From Acidobacteriota bacterium (GTDB lineage: Bacteria > Acidobacteriota > Thermoanaerobaculia > Multivoradales > Multivoraceae): a stretch of DNA of 64,000 nt. This document shows, in pieces, positions 52,015-60,858 of the stretch; position 1 is the stretch's first letter, and each line of letters begins with the position of its first letter. A program made the position numbers and the translations under genes. The stretch is taken from assembly GCA_029263415.1 (NCBI GenBank), contig JAJCXN010000030.1:59223-123222 (forward strand). The letters run 5' to 3'. A model generated the notes under the pieces. That model did not search any database, was not told the origin of the DNA, and saw only the letters and a list, made by a program, of their open reading frames with translations.

Positions 52015-52674
52015 TTACCCCTGGGCTTGGTAGACCACATCGGAGATGCCTGCGATGCCGTCGAAGGTGCGCTGGGCTGCGGCAAGAATGTTGTCTACAT
52101 CGCTACTGGAGATTTGTGCGGTGTTCATGTCTTCGCGGAACTGCGACCAGAGCTTCGGCTGCTCGTCACCGTATGGATCCATGTAGCGAAGGCCTAGGCC
52201 GTCTTGCAAAGACCAGTTGCGTGAGAGCACACGTGCGATTAGCCGGTTGCCGTTGCCGCTGCCCTCGAGAACGTACAGTGCGCCCAACAAGGATAGAGGT
52301 GTGTGTCTCGCCCAAGCTTCGAAGTCTGCGACCAGTTTCTGCGTCATCACGTTGGCCGGCCGCCGTGGTGCGTCGTGGAAGGCGAGGTCTGTCAGCAGGT
52401 CGGCCTCGCGGCTGCAGTGCGGCCGGAAGACGCTTGCGATCGCTGGGTGCTCAGCAGCTGACTGCGTCAGTGAGGTCTCCAGGGATCTGTGCAGATGGAG
52501 TAGTTCACCGAGGTAAGCAACGAAGACGTCTAGCGCAAGAGTTCCTTTGGCGAGCTCCCGCTGCAGGTTTCTCTTCTCAGCCTTGCGATGATGCTCCGCC
52601 GTGGCTTCTTTAAGACGAGACATCAGTGTGGAGTCCGACTCAGATGCTGAAGTCGCCATGCTTTGAATTGTCAT
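52015..52674 (-). CDS. hmuO: biliverdin-producing heme oxygenase
   Basis: 219 residues from the ATG at 52674, which overlaps the stop of the small upstream gene (TGATG). Features: TAEHHRKAEKRNLQREL (proximal His region), TLALDVFVAYLGELLHLHRS, and the distal helix LGALYVLEGSGNGNRLIARV with the glycine-rich GSGNG flexible motif of the family. It opens heme to biliverdin, CO and iron. It has the normal length (200-230). It could supply iron or a bilin chromophore; no bacteriophytochrome is in the window. The symbol is a family-level name only. Confidence 0.9.
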   Translation of the reverse strand: MTIQSMATSASESDSTLMSRLKEATAEHHRKAEKRNLQRELAKGTLALDVFVAYLGELLHLHRSLETSLTQSAAEHPAIASVFRPHCSREADLLTDLAFHDAPRRPANVMTQKLVADFEAWARHTPLSLLGALYVLEGSGNGNRLIARVLSRNWSLQDGLGLRYMDPYGDEQPKLWSQFREDMNTAQISSSDVDNILAAAQRTFDGIAGISDVVYQAQG

Positions 52675-52829
52675 CAAAGGAAACCGATCGCTGCGGCGAT
52701 GAAGACTCCAAGCCAGATTAGGCCCTTAATCAAGAAAAAGGCGAAGCCTGCGGTGGCTCCACGTTTGATCCACTTCTGTCCGCTCATCGCGGTCTGCTCT
52801 TCTACTATTTGATGCGTGGGTTCGGTCAT
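52674..52829 (-). CDS. small membrane protein upstream of heme oxygenase
   Basis: 51 codons from the ATG at 52829. The sequence begins MTEPTHQIVEEQTAMSGQKW, has a basic turn IKRG, then one strongly hydrophobic helix (about 24-49: ATAGFAFFLIKGLIWLGVFI, ending in IGFL). The stop overlaps the heme oxygenase ATG by one base, so the two are translated together. The polar N-terminus with a Lys-Trp-Ile-Lys-Arg face suggests a cytoplasmic N-terminus. It may anchor or regulate the oxygenase; function is unknown. It is too short for a routine 60-residue cut-off. Confidence 0.75.
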   Translation of the reverse strand: MTEPTHQIVEEQTAMSGQKWIKRGATAGFAFFLIKGLIWLGVFIAAAIGFL

Positions 52830-53355
52830 GTTGAAAGCGTACCATTTTGGTCCTATATGGGAAAGCGCCGCAAATAATCTTGTTGGTCAGGCCTCGGGGC
52901 CGCCTTGCTGGTCAAATCGTCGGGTACGGTGGTCGCTATAGAAACTCGTCGGCATCGCGCCAAGACACAGCAGTGGGTCGCTTTGCTCGGCCGCTCGCAA
53001 CAGCAACCGACACGGCCTTCTTGCCTCCACCGACCACCGACCACCGGCCCAGAGGGCAAGGGTCGTGTCCAGGCCAGCTTCGAAGAGGTCCGTGCAACCA
53101 AGCTGGGGGGAGACTTGCTCGAGCCCATTCTGAACACCTACTGGAGCGCGATTCCAGCCGACTCCAGCCGACCGTGGAGGCGAGGGGCTCTGTCTGGTCG
53201 CGGTAGTCGAAGCGGAGGCCTTCAGCAGAGGTGTCTTCGAGTCAAAGTCTCAAGGCTTGGTTCTAAGAGCACCAAACCTCAATAGACTCTTGAGCAGGCG
53301 TCAATGATCGAGAATACATCGGTGCCCGGCATAGTTCCGGATTGGGGCGTTTGCG
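52830..53355. other. gene-free stretch between heme oxygenase operon and methyltransferase
   Basis: Open frames here show no family features. There is a short CCACCGA tandem run near 53025-53045. The promoter of the heme oxygenase operon should lie at its left end. Confidence 0.4.
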
Positions 53356-54231
53356 TTGAGCGACCTTGCAGAGCGATCAGGAGAATACTGGGACGAGCAC
53401 AACCTCGCCGCCAGCGAGGACGTCAGCTATTGGCTGGCTGTACCCGAGCTCCGGCGACGAGTCAACGAGTCCCTCACAGGCGACCCCAACAAGCTCTACA
53501 TCCAGGGGTTCATTGAAACCTTCAAGTCGCAATGGCCCGTCGAGCGGGTTCTCTCCGTTGGCTGCGGCGCTGGCGATCTCGAGCGCGGCGTTGCAAGCCA
53601 GGGCATTGCAAAGCGAGTCGACGGGATCGACGTCAGCCGAAAGTCGCTAGTCGAAGCCGAGGCGTGCGCGCGAGCAGAGGGCTTGGGCGCGGTGATCAAG
53701 TACACCGTGAGCGAGGCGCTTGAGTGGCTCAAGCAGGAAGGCACCTACGACGTCATCTTCTTTCACGGTGTCCTGCATCACCTGCAAGACCTCGAAGAGG
53801 TGCTGGGCTTAGCGGGAGAACGAGTCCGGGGCGGCAATCCAGGCCTGATCTACATCGACGAGTACGTGGGGCCGTCGCGAGACGAGTGGACCGACGATCA
53901 CCTCAAGGGGGCAGCCCACCTCTTCGACAAGGTCGCAAGCACGGATCGACGAACACCTGAGGCTTGGGCACCGATCGCGATGGAGGATCCAACCGAGATG
54001 ATTCGCTCTTCCGAGATCGAGCGCGTCGTGCGCGACACGTTGACCATGGTCGAGTGGCAGCCCTACTACGGCAATATTGTGTTTCCGTTGGTCAACGCGA
54101 TCAGAGGATCGCGGCTGCCTGCGTACTCGGAGCTACTGGTGGAAGCCTGGGAGGAGGAGAGACGGCTCATCGAGAGTGGTGCGATGGGACCGCCGTGCTA
54201 TGCCGCAATGGTGGCGCAGACAAAGCACTGA
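53356..54231 (+). CDS. class I SAM-dependent methyltransferase
   Basis: 291 residues from a TTG at 53356 (no strong ribosome site; an upstream start is possible). Motif I is RVLSVGCGAGDLERGVA, the acidic ribose contact is in VDGIDVSRKSLVEA, and the post-motif VIFFHGVLHHLQDLEEVLG is typical of small-molecule methyltransferases. The later half (YIDEYVGPSRDEWTDDHL, EMIRSSEIERVV) resembles methyltransferases in polysaccharide or secondary-metabolite loci. No such cluster is adjacent. It stands alone between gene-poor gaps. Confidence 0.85.
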   Translation: MSDLAERSGEYWDEHNLAASEDVSYWLAVPELRRRVNESLTGDPNKLYIQGFIETFKSQWPVERVLSVGCGAGDLERGVASQGIAKRVDGIDVSRKSLVEAEACARAEGLGAVIKYTVSEALEWLKQEGTYDVIFFHGVLHHLQDLEEVLGLAGERVRGGNPGLIYIDEYVGPSRDEWTDDHLKGAAHLFDKVASTDRRTPEAWAPIAMEDPTEMIRSSEIERVVRDTLTMVEWQPYYGNIVFPLVNAIRGSRLPAYSELLVEAWEEERRLIESGAMGPPCYAAMVAQTKH

Positions 54232-54521
54232 GGTCGCCGTAGCTGAGCCGGCTCGGGTTCGTCGCGGTTAGCCCTCGCCTTCCAGGAGCAGCGCGCCACA
54301 ACACCGGCCTCGAACACCGCGCATGACTACCTGCGGCTGACGCGCCACCGTAGAGCTTTGGAACCCCAAATCTCCAGACCCGCAGTGATTCGCTCTTCCG
54401 ATCGGTTCCTCTCCCGTTTCGAAGCGCCGTCTGAGCAATTGCCGCACAGGACGTTTTCTAGTTGTCGCCCAGCACTCGAGCGGGACGACTATCGCGGCTC
54501 CACAATAGGAACCAGAGGCAA

Positions 54522-54606
54522 CCAGAGGTGTCGAACGGATCGGCAGATCACGCGATGGCCGCGACGACCCCTCCAAGAGTGTTCTTTGTGAGCGACCATC
54601 GTTGCC
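54522..54606. repeat. dispersed degenerate repeat, copy C
   Basis: CCAGAGGTGTCGAACGGATC at 54522 starts a stretch that matches copy B at 60859: GCAGATCAC, GCGACGA, CCAAGA and GAGCGACCATCG follow in the same order. It lies just after the point where the photolyase homology stops, so it may mark the rearrangement that removed the rest of that gene. Confidence 0.7.
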
Positions 54607-54937
54607 TCCCGCGTCTACAAAGACATGGCCGGTTGAAGAAGAGTGCGTCGCAATCATGCGACGTGGCTAGGTAATCAAGTTCGGCTGCCGCTCCAGCGAA
54701 GGTGTCGACTTCACGCACGAGGAGTGGAATCCCTACTCGCTCCAAGGAGGTCGACAAGCGACTCAGGCTGCGCAGCAGAAAGTCGACCTTTGCGGGCCCC
54801 CAATCGTGTTCTTTCCATTGGCCCGATGTGAACAGGAAGATCCCGACACAGCCGCGGTCCGATTGCGTGACCGCTTCTGACAGTGCGGGGTTGTCGGCAA
54901 GACGCAGGTCCGAGCGGAACCAGATGAGGGATCTCAT
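54548..54937 (-). pseudogene. phr: DNA photolyase, N-terminal part only
   Basis: From the ATG at 54937 (overlapping the previous stop by 4 bases) the frame reads MRSLIWFRSDLRLADNPALS and then VGIFLFTSGQWKEHDWGPAK, SLERVGIPLLVREVDTFAGA and SHDCDALFFNRP: the antenna-domain start of a class I photolyase/cryptochrome. After about 105 residues similarity ends near 54620 and the frame continues through repeat copy C to a stop at 54548. The FAD-binding catalytic domain (about 350 residues) is missing, so there is no photorepair activity. It is the third gene behind the B12-type regulator. Confidence 0.85.
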
Positions 54938-56468
54938 CGACTCTCGCAGCTCGCCAGCTCTTCTTCGGCTGACCGGCGAATACCATTGAGCAGGCCGTTG
55001 AACACAAACGCGTGTAGAGGCAGGACGGCGTACCAATAGGCGAGCCCTAGGAGCCCTCTTGGGACGAACGATGCGGTTTGAACGAGGCGCACACCTTGCC
55101 CTCGTCGCGTCTGAGGCTCGATCCTGAATTCCAACCTGGCTTCGCCTGGGAGCCTCATCTCCGCTCGTAGCTCAAGGCGTCTTCCGGGCTCGATGCCCGT
55201 CACCCTCCAGAAGTCGAGAGCGTCGCCGTAGCCGATTTCCTGCGGTTGGCGGCGACCTCGTCGCAGACCGGGACCGCCGACCATTCGGTCGAGAGCACCT
55301 CGGATACGCCACAAACGGTCTGCTGCGTACCAGCCGTTGGCGCCGCCGATCCGGCAGATCGCTCGAAAGATGGTCGCAGGCTTTGCATCGACGCGGACTT
55401 CCCGGCGATCCTCGAAGGCCCTGCCTCCGGCCCAATCCGGGTCGCCCGGTACCGTTCCGGCGTCTGTCCAGGAGGTCTCAACGGTGCCCTGGGCGATCTT
55501 GCCCAGAGACTCGTCGATCGCTTCTTTCACCGTTAGCAGTTCCTGCGGCATGAGGGTTGCTGCGGTTGAGTTTCGGCATACCACGGGGTTGCTCAGGCCC
55601 TCGGCAAGGGGTCTGGCGATATGGCGACTCAGGGGCGTCACGAGGTGAATCCAAAGGGAACTTAGACGCGGGGTGAGGAACGGTACCGGAATCACCCATC
55701 GGCGATGCAGGCCGAGACATCGGGCCATGGTCTGCATGATCTCTCTATACGACAACACCTCAGGAGCCCCGATGTCGAGAGTCATGCCGATGGTTTCGGG
55801 CACGGCGAGAACTTCCACGAGGTAGTGGAGACAATTCCGCACAGCGATGGGCTGGCACGGCGTGCTGACCCAGCGGGGGTTACCATGATGGGGAGACGCT
55901 CCACGAGGTAGCGCAGAATCTCGAAGGACGCTGAGCCAGAGCCGATGATCATGGCGGCTCGTAGCACCGTTACCGGCACTCCGCTCCTCGCCAACGCAGT
56001 CTCCACGTCTCTCCTGGAGGACAGGTGCTCGCTCAGCCCCGAGCCTGTCTCGCCGAGACCACCCAAGTAGATGATCCGCCCACAGTCTGCGCTCCGGCAG
56101 GCCGAGCCAAACCCCTCTGCCAGTGCCAGATCGCTGCGGGCATACTCGGAGCCCGCTGCGAGCATGGAGTGGACAAGGTAGTACGCCGCGCAGCAACCCT
56201 CGAGCGCGACGGTCACCGTCCGTACGTCCGCGACGTCACCCTCGACGATCTGGACGTTCGGATGATCGCTCCAGCTTCGTGCTTCGAGCTTGCGCGGGCT
56301 CCTTACCAGGCACCGGACCGTGTAGCCGGCCGAGAGCAGACGTGGCACCAGCCGACCGCCTATGTAGCCGGTCGCGCCTGTAACCAGGACCGCCAAACGT
56401 TCTGTCGTCGAACTCATATCCGGTGGTACCGGGTTAGCGCCGAAACGGGGGCTAGGCAGGCCGCTCAT
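54934..56468 (-). pseudogene. NAD(P)-binding SDR with DUF2867 domain, one frameshift
   Basis: The N-terminal frame from 56468 has LAVLVTGATGYIGGRLVPRL (NAD(P) motif), NVQIVEGDVADVRTVTVALE and YYLVHSM, then DCGRIIYLGGLGETGSGLSE, of the YbjT/NmrA type. After RLPIMVTP the reading must shift at a run of five G (plus strand 55875-55879) to continue as RWVSTPCQPIAVRNCLHYLV, then GYGDALDFWRVTGIEPGRRL and FNGLLNGIRR to 54934, the DUF2867 part. One base in the run would restore a protein of about 500 residues. This may be a real frameshift or a sequencing error. It overlaps the MerR gene by 4 bases at its start and the photolyase remnant by 4 at its end. Confidence 0.85.
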
Positions 56469-57412
56469 CGTGAAGCATGCCTACTTCGCTGCTGCCGCAA
56501 GGTGGCCAAAGCCCTTCGGAATGAACGGAAGTCGGTCAAGACTAAGGCGTCGATCTCGGCGAGAACGCTCTCGTAGCCTCCTACGGCTTGCCCGCCAACC
56601 ATAATAGGAAGCCCCGATAGGCTCTGACGTAGCCGACGCAGCTCTGCGCCGAGTTGCGGGTCGTCCGGGGGAAAAACGATGCTCAACGCCAGGGCTGCGC
56701 TGTCTCTGATTCTCGCCGCCGCCGCGATCTCCTCTGCCGGGAGGTTCGCTCCCAGATAGGTGACATTCCAGCCTTCGGAACACGCGACATTCGCGGCGAG
56801 AATCGCGCCGAGTTCGTGATGCTGATGGGCGGGAGTGGACACCACCAGCGAGGGAGCCGACGGCGAGGGGGGAAAGGCGGCGCGAAAATCACGCGCGAAT
56901 CCCGTCACTACGGAACAGAGGAGATGTTCGTGCATCGGCCTCAGCGTGCCCTCCTCATACCCCAAGCCTACGGCTGCGATCAGCGGCGTCAGGAGCTCGT
57001 CGACGAGGCGTTGTCTGCCAAGCGCCACAGCAGCCCGTTGGATCTCCTGCTCTAGCAGATGGCCGTCCAGATTATCGACCGCCTCCAGACACGCCTCGAC
57101 GAAGGGGGTGCAAGGGAGTGCCGAGCCGCGTCGCGGGTCTTTGCGGTCGCCGTCGGCAGCCAAGAGCTTGAGCAGAGAGCCCTCATCGCTCTGGGCGATC
57201 TGCCCGATGCTGTGGCCTGCCTCCGTCGCGCGGCGAAGAAGCCGGAGGCGCCGGATGTCGGAATCAGAGTAGAGACGATGCCCACCGTCCGAGCGCGACG
57301 GTGTAACCGCAGCGTACCGTCTTTCCCAAGCTCGGACGGTGTCCGGCTTGAGGCCCGTGCGACGGGAGACCACGCGGATGGGGTAGCAGACCTGGTCGGT
57401 TCCATCGTTCAT
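56465..57412 (-). CDS. MerR-family regulator with cobalamin-binding domain (LitR/CarH-like)
   Basis: 315 residues. The N-terminal winged helix is VVSRRTGLKPDTVRAWERRY (about 14-33) and GGHRLYSDSDIRRL. The middle is the helical B12-cap region and the C-terminal half the B12-binding Rossmann domain: STPAHQHHELGAILAA (probable cobalt-ligand His199), GWNVTYLGANLP and IMVGGQAVGG. Light-sensing CarH/LitR regulators carry W-x9-EH in the cap; here the spacing holds but the first residue is Tyr (Y152-x9-E162-H163). Such regulators repress carotenoid and photolyase genes in the dark. The operon it leads (SDR, photolyase) and the divergent fasciclin gene fit a light response. Confidence 0.93.
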   Translation of the reverse strand: MNDGTDQVCYPIRVVSRRTGLKPDTVRAWERRYAAVTPSRSDGGHRLYSDSDIRRLRLLRRATEAGHSIGQIAQSDEGSLLKLLAADGDRKDPRRGSALPCTPFVEACLEAVDNLDGHLLEQEIQRAAVALGRQRLVDELLTPLIAAVGLGYEEGTLRPMHEHLLCSVVTGFARDFRAAFPPSPSAPSLVVSTPAHQHHELGAILAANVACSEGWNVTYLGANLPAEEIAAAARIRDSAALALSIVFPPDDPQLGAELRRLRQSLSGLPIMVGGQAVGGYESVLAEIDALVLTDFRSFRRALATLRQQRSRHASR

Positions 57413-57550
57413 GCCCGAATTCTGCCTCGGCGTCCAAGTTCTGTCAAGAAAATACGAAGCGCGGTGCCGGCCCGGCTAGGCAGAGTACTAGCGTATTCAA
57501 CTGAATCCCGGCCTTTGCAGGCAAGACTACCTGAAGAAGGGGGTGAACTT

Positions 57551-57600
57551 TTGTACAGCTTAAAACTAGACAAAACCTTGACGACGATATATCGTACATA
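57551..57600. promoter_or_regulatory. divergent control region with 12-bp perfect palindrome
   Basis: ACGATATATCGT (57584-57595) reads the same on both strands. TTGTACAGC and CTAGACAAAACC lie just left, and TTGACG at 57579-57584 resembles a -35. It sits between the B12-type MerR gene (minus, start 57412) and the fasciclin gene (plus, start 57654), where CarH/LitR operators are expected. Operator identity is inferred from position only. Confidence 0.55.
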
Positions 57601-57653
57601 CACCCGACATCAACCACGCGGCTTGCAAGTCGCATTTCGGAGGAACAGAAGTC

Positions 57654-58133
57654 ATGAAGAAACCACTCACCATACTGGCCGTTATCGCCTTATTGATCGC
57701 TCCCGCCTTTGCATCGGATCACCACAAAGAGAGTGCCGACATCGTCGACACTGCCGTCGCCGCTGGAAGCTTCAACACCCTAGCCGCGGCGCTCAAAGCG
57801 GCGGGTCTCGTCGAAACTCTTAAAGGAGAGGGCCCCTTCACGGTCTTTGCTCCGACAGACGATGCGTTCGCGAAACTGCCGGAGGGCACCGTTGAGTCAC
57901 TCCTGGCCGACAAGGAGGCACTGACGAAGGTCCTCACGTACCACGTGGTCGCAGGGAAAGTGATGGCTGCAGACGTGGCTGGGCTCACGAGCGCTCCTTC
58001 GATCCAGGGATCGACCCTCCGCATTGACACCTCCATGGGCGTGAAGATCAACGACGCCAAGGTCATTAAGGCGGACGTCCAGGCGTCCAACGGCGTGATC
58101 CACGTCATCGACACCGTCCTCATTCCGAACTAA
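57654..58133 (+). CDS. exported fasciclin (FAS1) domain protein
   Basis: 159 residues with a signal peptide ([20 protein letters not shown], then SDHH). A single FAS1 domain covers about 29-158: [20 protein letters not shown], the H1 motif [40 protein letters not shown], the YH motif, and [14 protein letters not shown] at the end. FAS1 proteins are adhesins or matrix proteins, often expressed under stress. Fasciclins frequently accompany LitR-type light-regulator loci in proteobacteria, from general knowledge; here it is divergent from one. The ATG is 8 bases after AGGA. Confidence 0.93.
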   Translation: MKKPLTILAVIALLIAPAFASDHHKESADIVDTAVAAGSFNTLAAALKAAGLVETLKGEGPFTVFAPTDDAFAKLPEGTVESLLADKEALTKVLTYHVVAGKVMAADVAGLTSAPSIQGSTLRIDTSMGVKINDAKVIKADVQASNGVIHVIDTVLIPN

Positions 58134-58141
58134 GGGCGTTC

Positions 58142-58172
58142 GGCGTGCGGACCCTCCGGGATCCCGCACGCC
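58142..58172 (+). terminator. terminator-like hairpin after fasciclin gene
   Basis: GGCGTGCGG (58142-58150) pairs perfectly with CCGCACGCC (58164-58172), 9 bases after the stop. There is no T-run, so the strength as an intrinsic terminator is unclear. Confidence 0.55.
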
Positions 58173-58363
58173 AGACCCGTCCGCCCGGAGGACTTCGCCA
58201 ACTTCCGCAGTGGCGCCCGCCTAAGAGCCGCCGGCCCCAAGGGGGGTTCGATTCGATTCTCAGCACTGCGCCGCGCTGTCCGGCTCGGTGCTAGACCGTA
58301 GAGAAGAAGCGTTGAGGCCGGCGAAGTCGTCGGCCCGCAGTTGCCACGATTCCAGGAGATCTC

Positions 58364-59635
58364 ATGAAGAAACTTGTCGCGACCCAAATCCTTTTCTGCC
58401 TATTCTGCAGCGCTCAGCTGTGGGGCCTCGAGGACACCGAATCAACCTGGAACCAATGGCGCGGCCCGGCCCGAACTGGCGAGGCAAATGGTCCGAAGTG
58501 GCCCAGCAGCCTTGATGACCTCTCGCGGGAGTGGCGCGTGGAGCTTGGTAAAGGCTATTCGGGTCCAGTGGTTTCCAAACGGATGGTTTTCGTCGTCGAG
58601 ACTGTCGACCAGGGCACCGAAGGCGCCCGTGCATTTGATCGCGCTAGTGGCCGCGAGCTCTGGCGGACCCGATGGACGGGCACAGGGCAAGTGCCGTTCT
58701 TCGCTCGGAAGAACGGAGACTGGATTCGTTCCACCCCCGCCTACGATGGCGAAAGCCTGTTCGTCGGCGGGATGGAGGAGGTGCTGCATCGCCTCGATGC
58801 CGCAACCGGCCGAATCGTTTGGTCCATCGACTTCCCGAAACGCTTCAAGACGCCGGCACCGGATTTCGGCTTTGCCAGTTCACCGATGGTCGACGGGGAC
58901 TACCTCTACGTTCAGGCAGCCAACTCCATCATCAAGATCGACAAAGTGACGGGCGAGACGATCTGGCGAGGCCTAGTGAGCGACGACGGCATCATGAACA
59001 ACGGTGCGTTCTCGTCGCCCGTGCTGGCGACGCTGGTCGGTCTCGACCACCTTCTTGTCCAATCGCGTCACACTCTCAATGGGTTGGATCCGACCACCGG
59101 AGAACTCTGGTGGTCGCGAGACGTGCCGAGCTTCCGCGGTATGAACATTCTCACGCCGACGGTGTGGAAGGACTCGGTCTTGACCAGCTCTTACAAGAAC
59201 CTCACCCATCTGTTCGAGCTTTCCGCCGACAGCGTCTCCGCTCTCACCATCGAGGAGTCGTGGACTTACAAAGCAAGCGGCTATATGTCGTCGCCGATCG
59301 TTATTGGAAACGACGTCTATCTCCATCTGGGGAATGGGCGCCTCACCTGCATCGATCTCGAGACGGGCGAGAGTCGCTGGACCAGCAAACCGCTAGGCGA
59401 CTACTGGAGTCTCGCCTTCCAGGGCGACAAGATCCTAGCTCTAACCGAGTCCGGGGAGTTGCAGCTCTTGAGGTCCAACCCGAATGCCATCGAGATCCTT
59501 GGCACCGCGAAAGTGGCCAACCAGTCGACGTGGGGACACATCGCAGTGGACAACGACCGAGTCTTTGTTCGTGAACTGGAAGGTCTCGCGGTCTTTGGGT
59601 TGTCACCACAGCCAGTGGCCGCATCGGGTCGCTAA
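58364..59635 (+). CDS. exported PQQ-like beta-propeller protein
   Basis: 423 residues with a short signal (VATQILFCLFCSAQLWG). It opens with WNQWRGPARTGEANGPKWPS, the same NxWxxFRG/RGP-type start as the protein at 41040, then blades with FDRASGRELWRTRWTGTGQV, LDAATGRIVWSIDFP, IDKVTGETIWRGL, LDPTTGELWWSRDVPS and IDLETGESRWTSKP. It is soluble and periplasmic, resembling BamB or quinoprotein propellers. No PQQ ligands were assigned. It follows the fasciclin gene after a hairpin and 230 bases, so it is likely separate. Confidence 0.88.
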   Translation: MKKLVATQILFCLFCSAQLWGLEDTESTWNQWRGPARTGEANGPKWPSSLDDLSREWRVELGKGYSGPVVSKRMVFVVETVDQGTEGARAFDRASGRELWRTRWTGTGQVPFFARKNGDWIRSTPAYDGESLFVGGMEEVLHRLDAATGRIVWSIDFPKRFKTPAPDFGFASSPMVDGDYLYVQAANSIIKIDKVTGETIWRGLVSDDGIMNNGAFSSPVLATLVGLDHLLVQSRHTLNGLDPTTGELWWSRDVPSFRGMNILTPTVWKDSVLTSSYKNLTHLFELSADSVSALTIEESWTYKASGYMSSPIVIGNDVYLHLGNGRLTCIDLETGESRWTSKPLGDYWSLAFQGDKILALTESGELQLLRSNPNAIEILGTAKVANQSTWGHIAVDNDRVFVRELEGLAVFGLSPQPVAASGR

Positions 59636-59853
59636 CAGCGGGCCTTGAACACGACGGCCGCACTGAGGAGCCGCCGGCGTCTTCGGCGACGGTGCTCTCA
59701 CGGGCATCGGCGTTCATGCCGACCGGGCTCTCAAGGCCTACTCGGCGGCGAGTCTGATCTTGATCTCATCTCCGATCTGTTCCACTCTCCTGTCTGCCCT
59801 GGCCTGCCCGTCTCTGGGCTGAAGCCGTAAGATTAGATCGAAGGAGGTTTGAG

Positions 59854-60822
59854 ATGCGATCGTTCTCCTCTGATGTGTACCCCACCGTTCTGCGTAGCGA
59901 CGCTAGGGGTCCCCGCTCCACGTTTGTTGGAACGCTGCTGTTACTCATTGCGCTTGCATTGTCCAGCGGTGGATGCTTGGTCGGCCTCGTTGCAATGGAC
60001 GTCAGTACAAAAGCAGAGAATCGGAAGAAGCAGCGCACGATCCTCAAATGCAGAGAAGCCGGTCCCGTGGGGCACGTCGTCGGCACGCAGCTTCCGGAGC
60101 ACGACCTTCCTCCCCAGGTGTTTCTTCGCCTGTGCTCCCGGAAAGGGGAGGCACTGACATCAGTGCCGGTCGACCCAGACACCTTCGAGGCGTTAGGCCG
60201 GTCGATCGACTACTACTGGGGCCGGGACCAGAAGAGCCTCGTGGTCCAAGATGTGCCTCTCGTGCATATCGATCGCCAAATTTACGAGCTAGTCGATCTC
60301 GATGTAGCGCCTCTGATCCACGACTTCGCGCTCCCGGAGCGGCTTAGATGGGCCGGGCGGGAGACAGTCTTCCTGCGCGCCGGCGACAATATTCTGCTCC
60401 GAGACTCAGGCGTGTTGCGCTCGGAAGTCGATCATCCCATCGGCTGGCTGAGAACCGCGGTCGCCTCCCACTTTGAGCCCCTGAGCAAACGCCACGCGCG
60501 AGATACGGACAGCGTTTGGTATCTCGACCAGCGGGTCGAAGCCGTGGACGCGCCCACGTTCGAGGTGCTATCGGTGCACTTCGCGCGCGATCAGCAGGCA
60601 GTCTTCTATGCGGCAGCAAGAATCCCAGGAGTGGATCGCGACTCGTTTCGTGTCCTGAGCGAGCACACGGCGCAAGATCGACAGGCGACCTACCGCATTG
60701 AGCTCAGCGTAGCCGGCTGGAAGCTCTATTGTGACGATCAACTCTGCCACGAGCACGAGCGTCGGCGAACTCTGCCGGGACAACAGATCGAGTGGTCGGA
60801 CTACGATCGCTTCGTCTTCTAG
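59854..60822 (+). CDS. lipoprotein with DKNYY-type repeats
   Basis: 322 residues with a membrane segment and lipobox-like end (TLLLLIALALSSGGCLVG). The mature part contains repeats of the DKNYY family: DPDTFEALGRSIDYYWGRDQ, KHARDTDSVWYLDQRVEAVD, APTFEVLSVHFARDQQAVFY and RDSFRVLSEHTAQDRQATYR, each with an Asp-x-x-x-(V/A)-(W/F)-Y core followed by a D-x-x-(T/S)-F. The family is of unknown function and surface exposed in many bacteria. A cysteine pair (CDDQLCHE) is near the C-terminus. The start ATG follows GGAGG by 8 bases. Confidence 0.83.
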   Translation: MRSFSSDVYPTVLRSDARGPRSTFVGTLLLLIALALSSGGCLVGLVAMDVSTKAENRKKQRTILKCREAGPVGHVVGTQLPEHDLPPQVFLRLCSRKGEALTSVPVDPDTFEALGRSIDYYWGRDQKSLVVQDVPLVHIDRQIYELVDLDVAPLIHDFALPERLRWAGRETVFLRAGDNILLRDSGVLRSEVDHPIGWLRTAVASHFEPLSKRHARDTDSVWYLDQRVEAVDAPTFEVLSVHFARDQQAVFYAAARIPGVDRDSFRVLSEHTAQDRQATYRIELSVAGWKLYCDDQLCHEHERRRTLPGQQIEWSDYDRFVF

Positions 60823-60858
60823 CGAAGACTTCGATAGGGGCGGTGTTCTTGAGGCTAG

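Noticed and set aside
52905..53285. A 126-residue plus-strand frame
   Set aside because: Arg/Ser-rich, no ribosome site, no family pattern; treated as non-coding.
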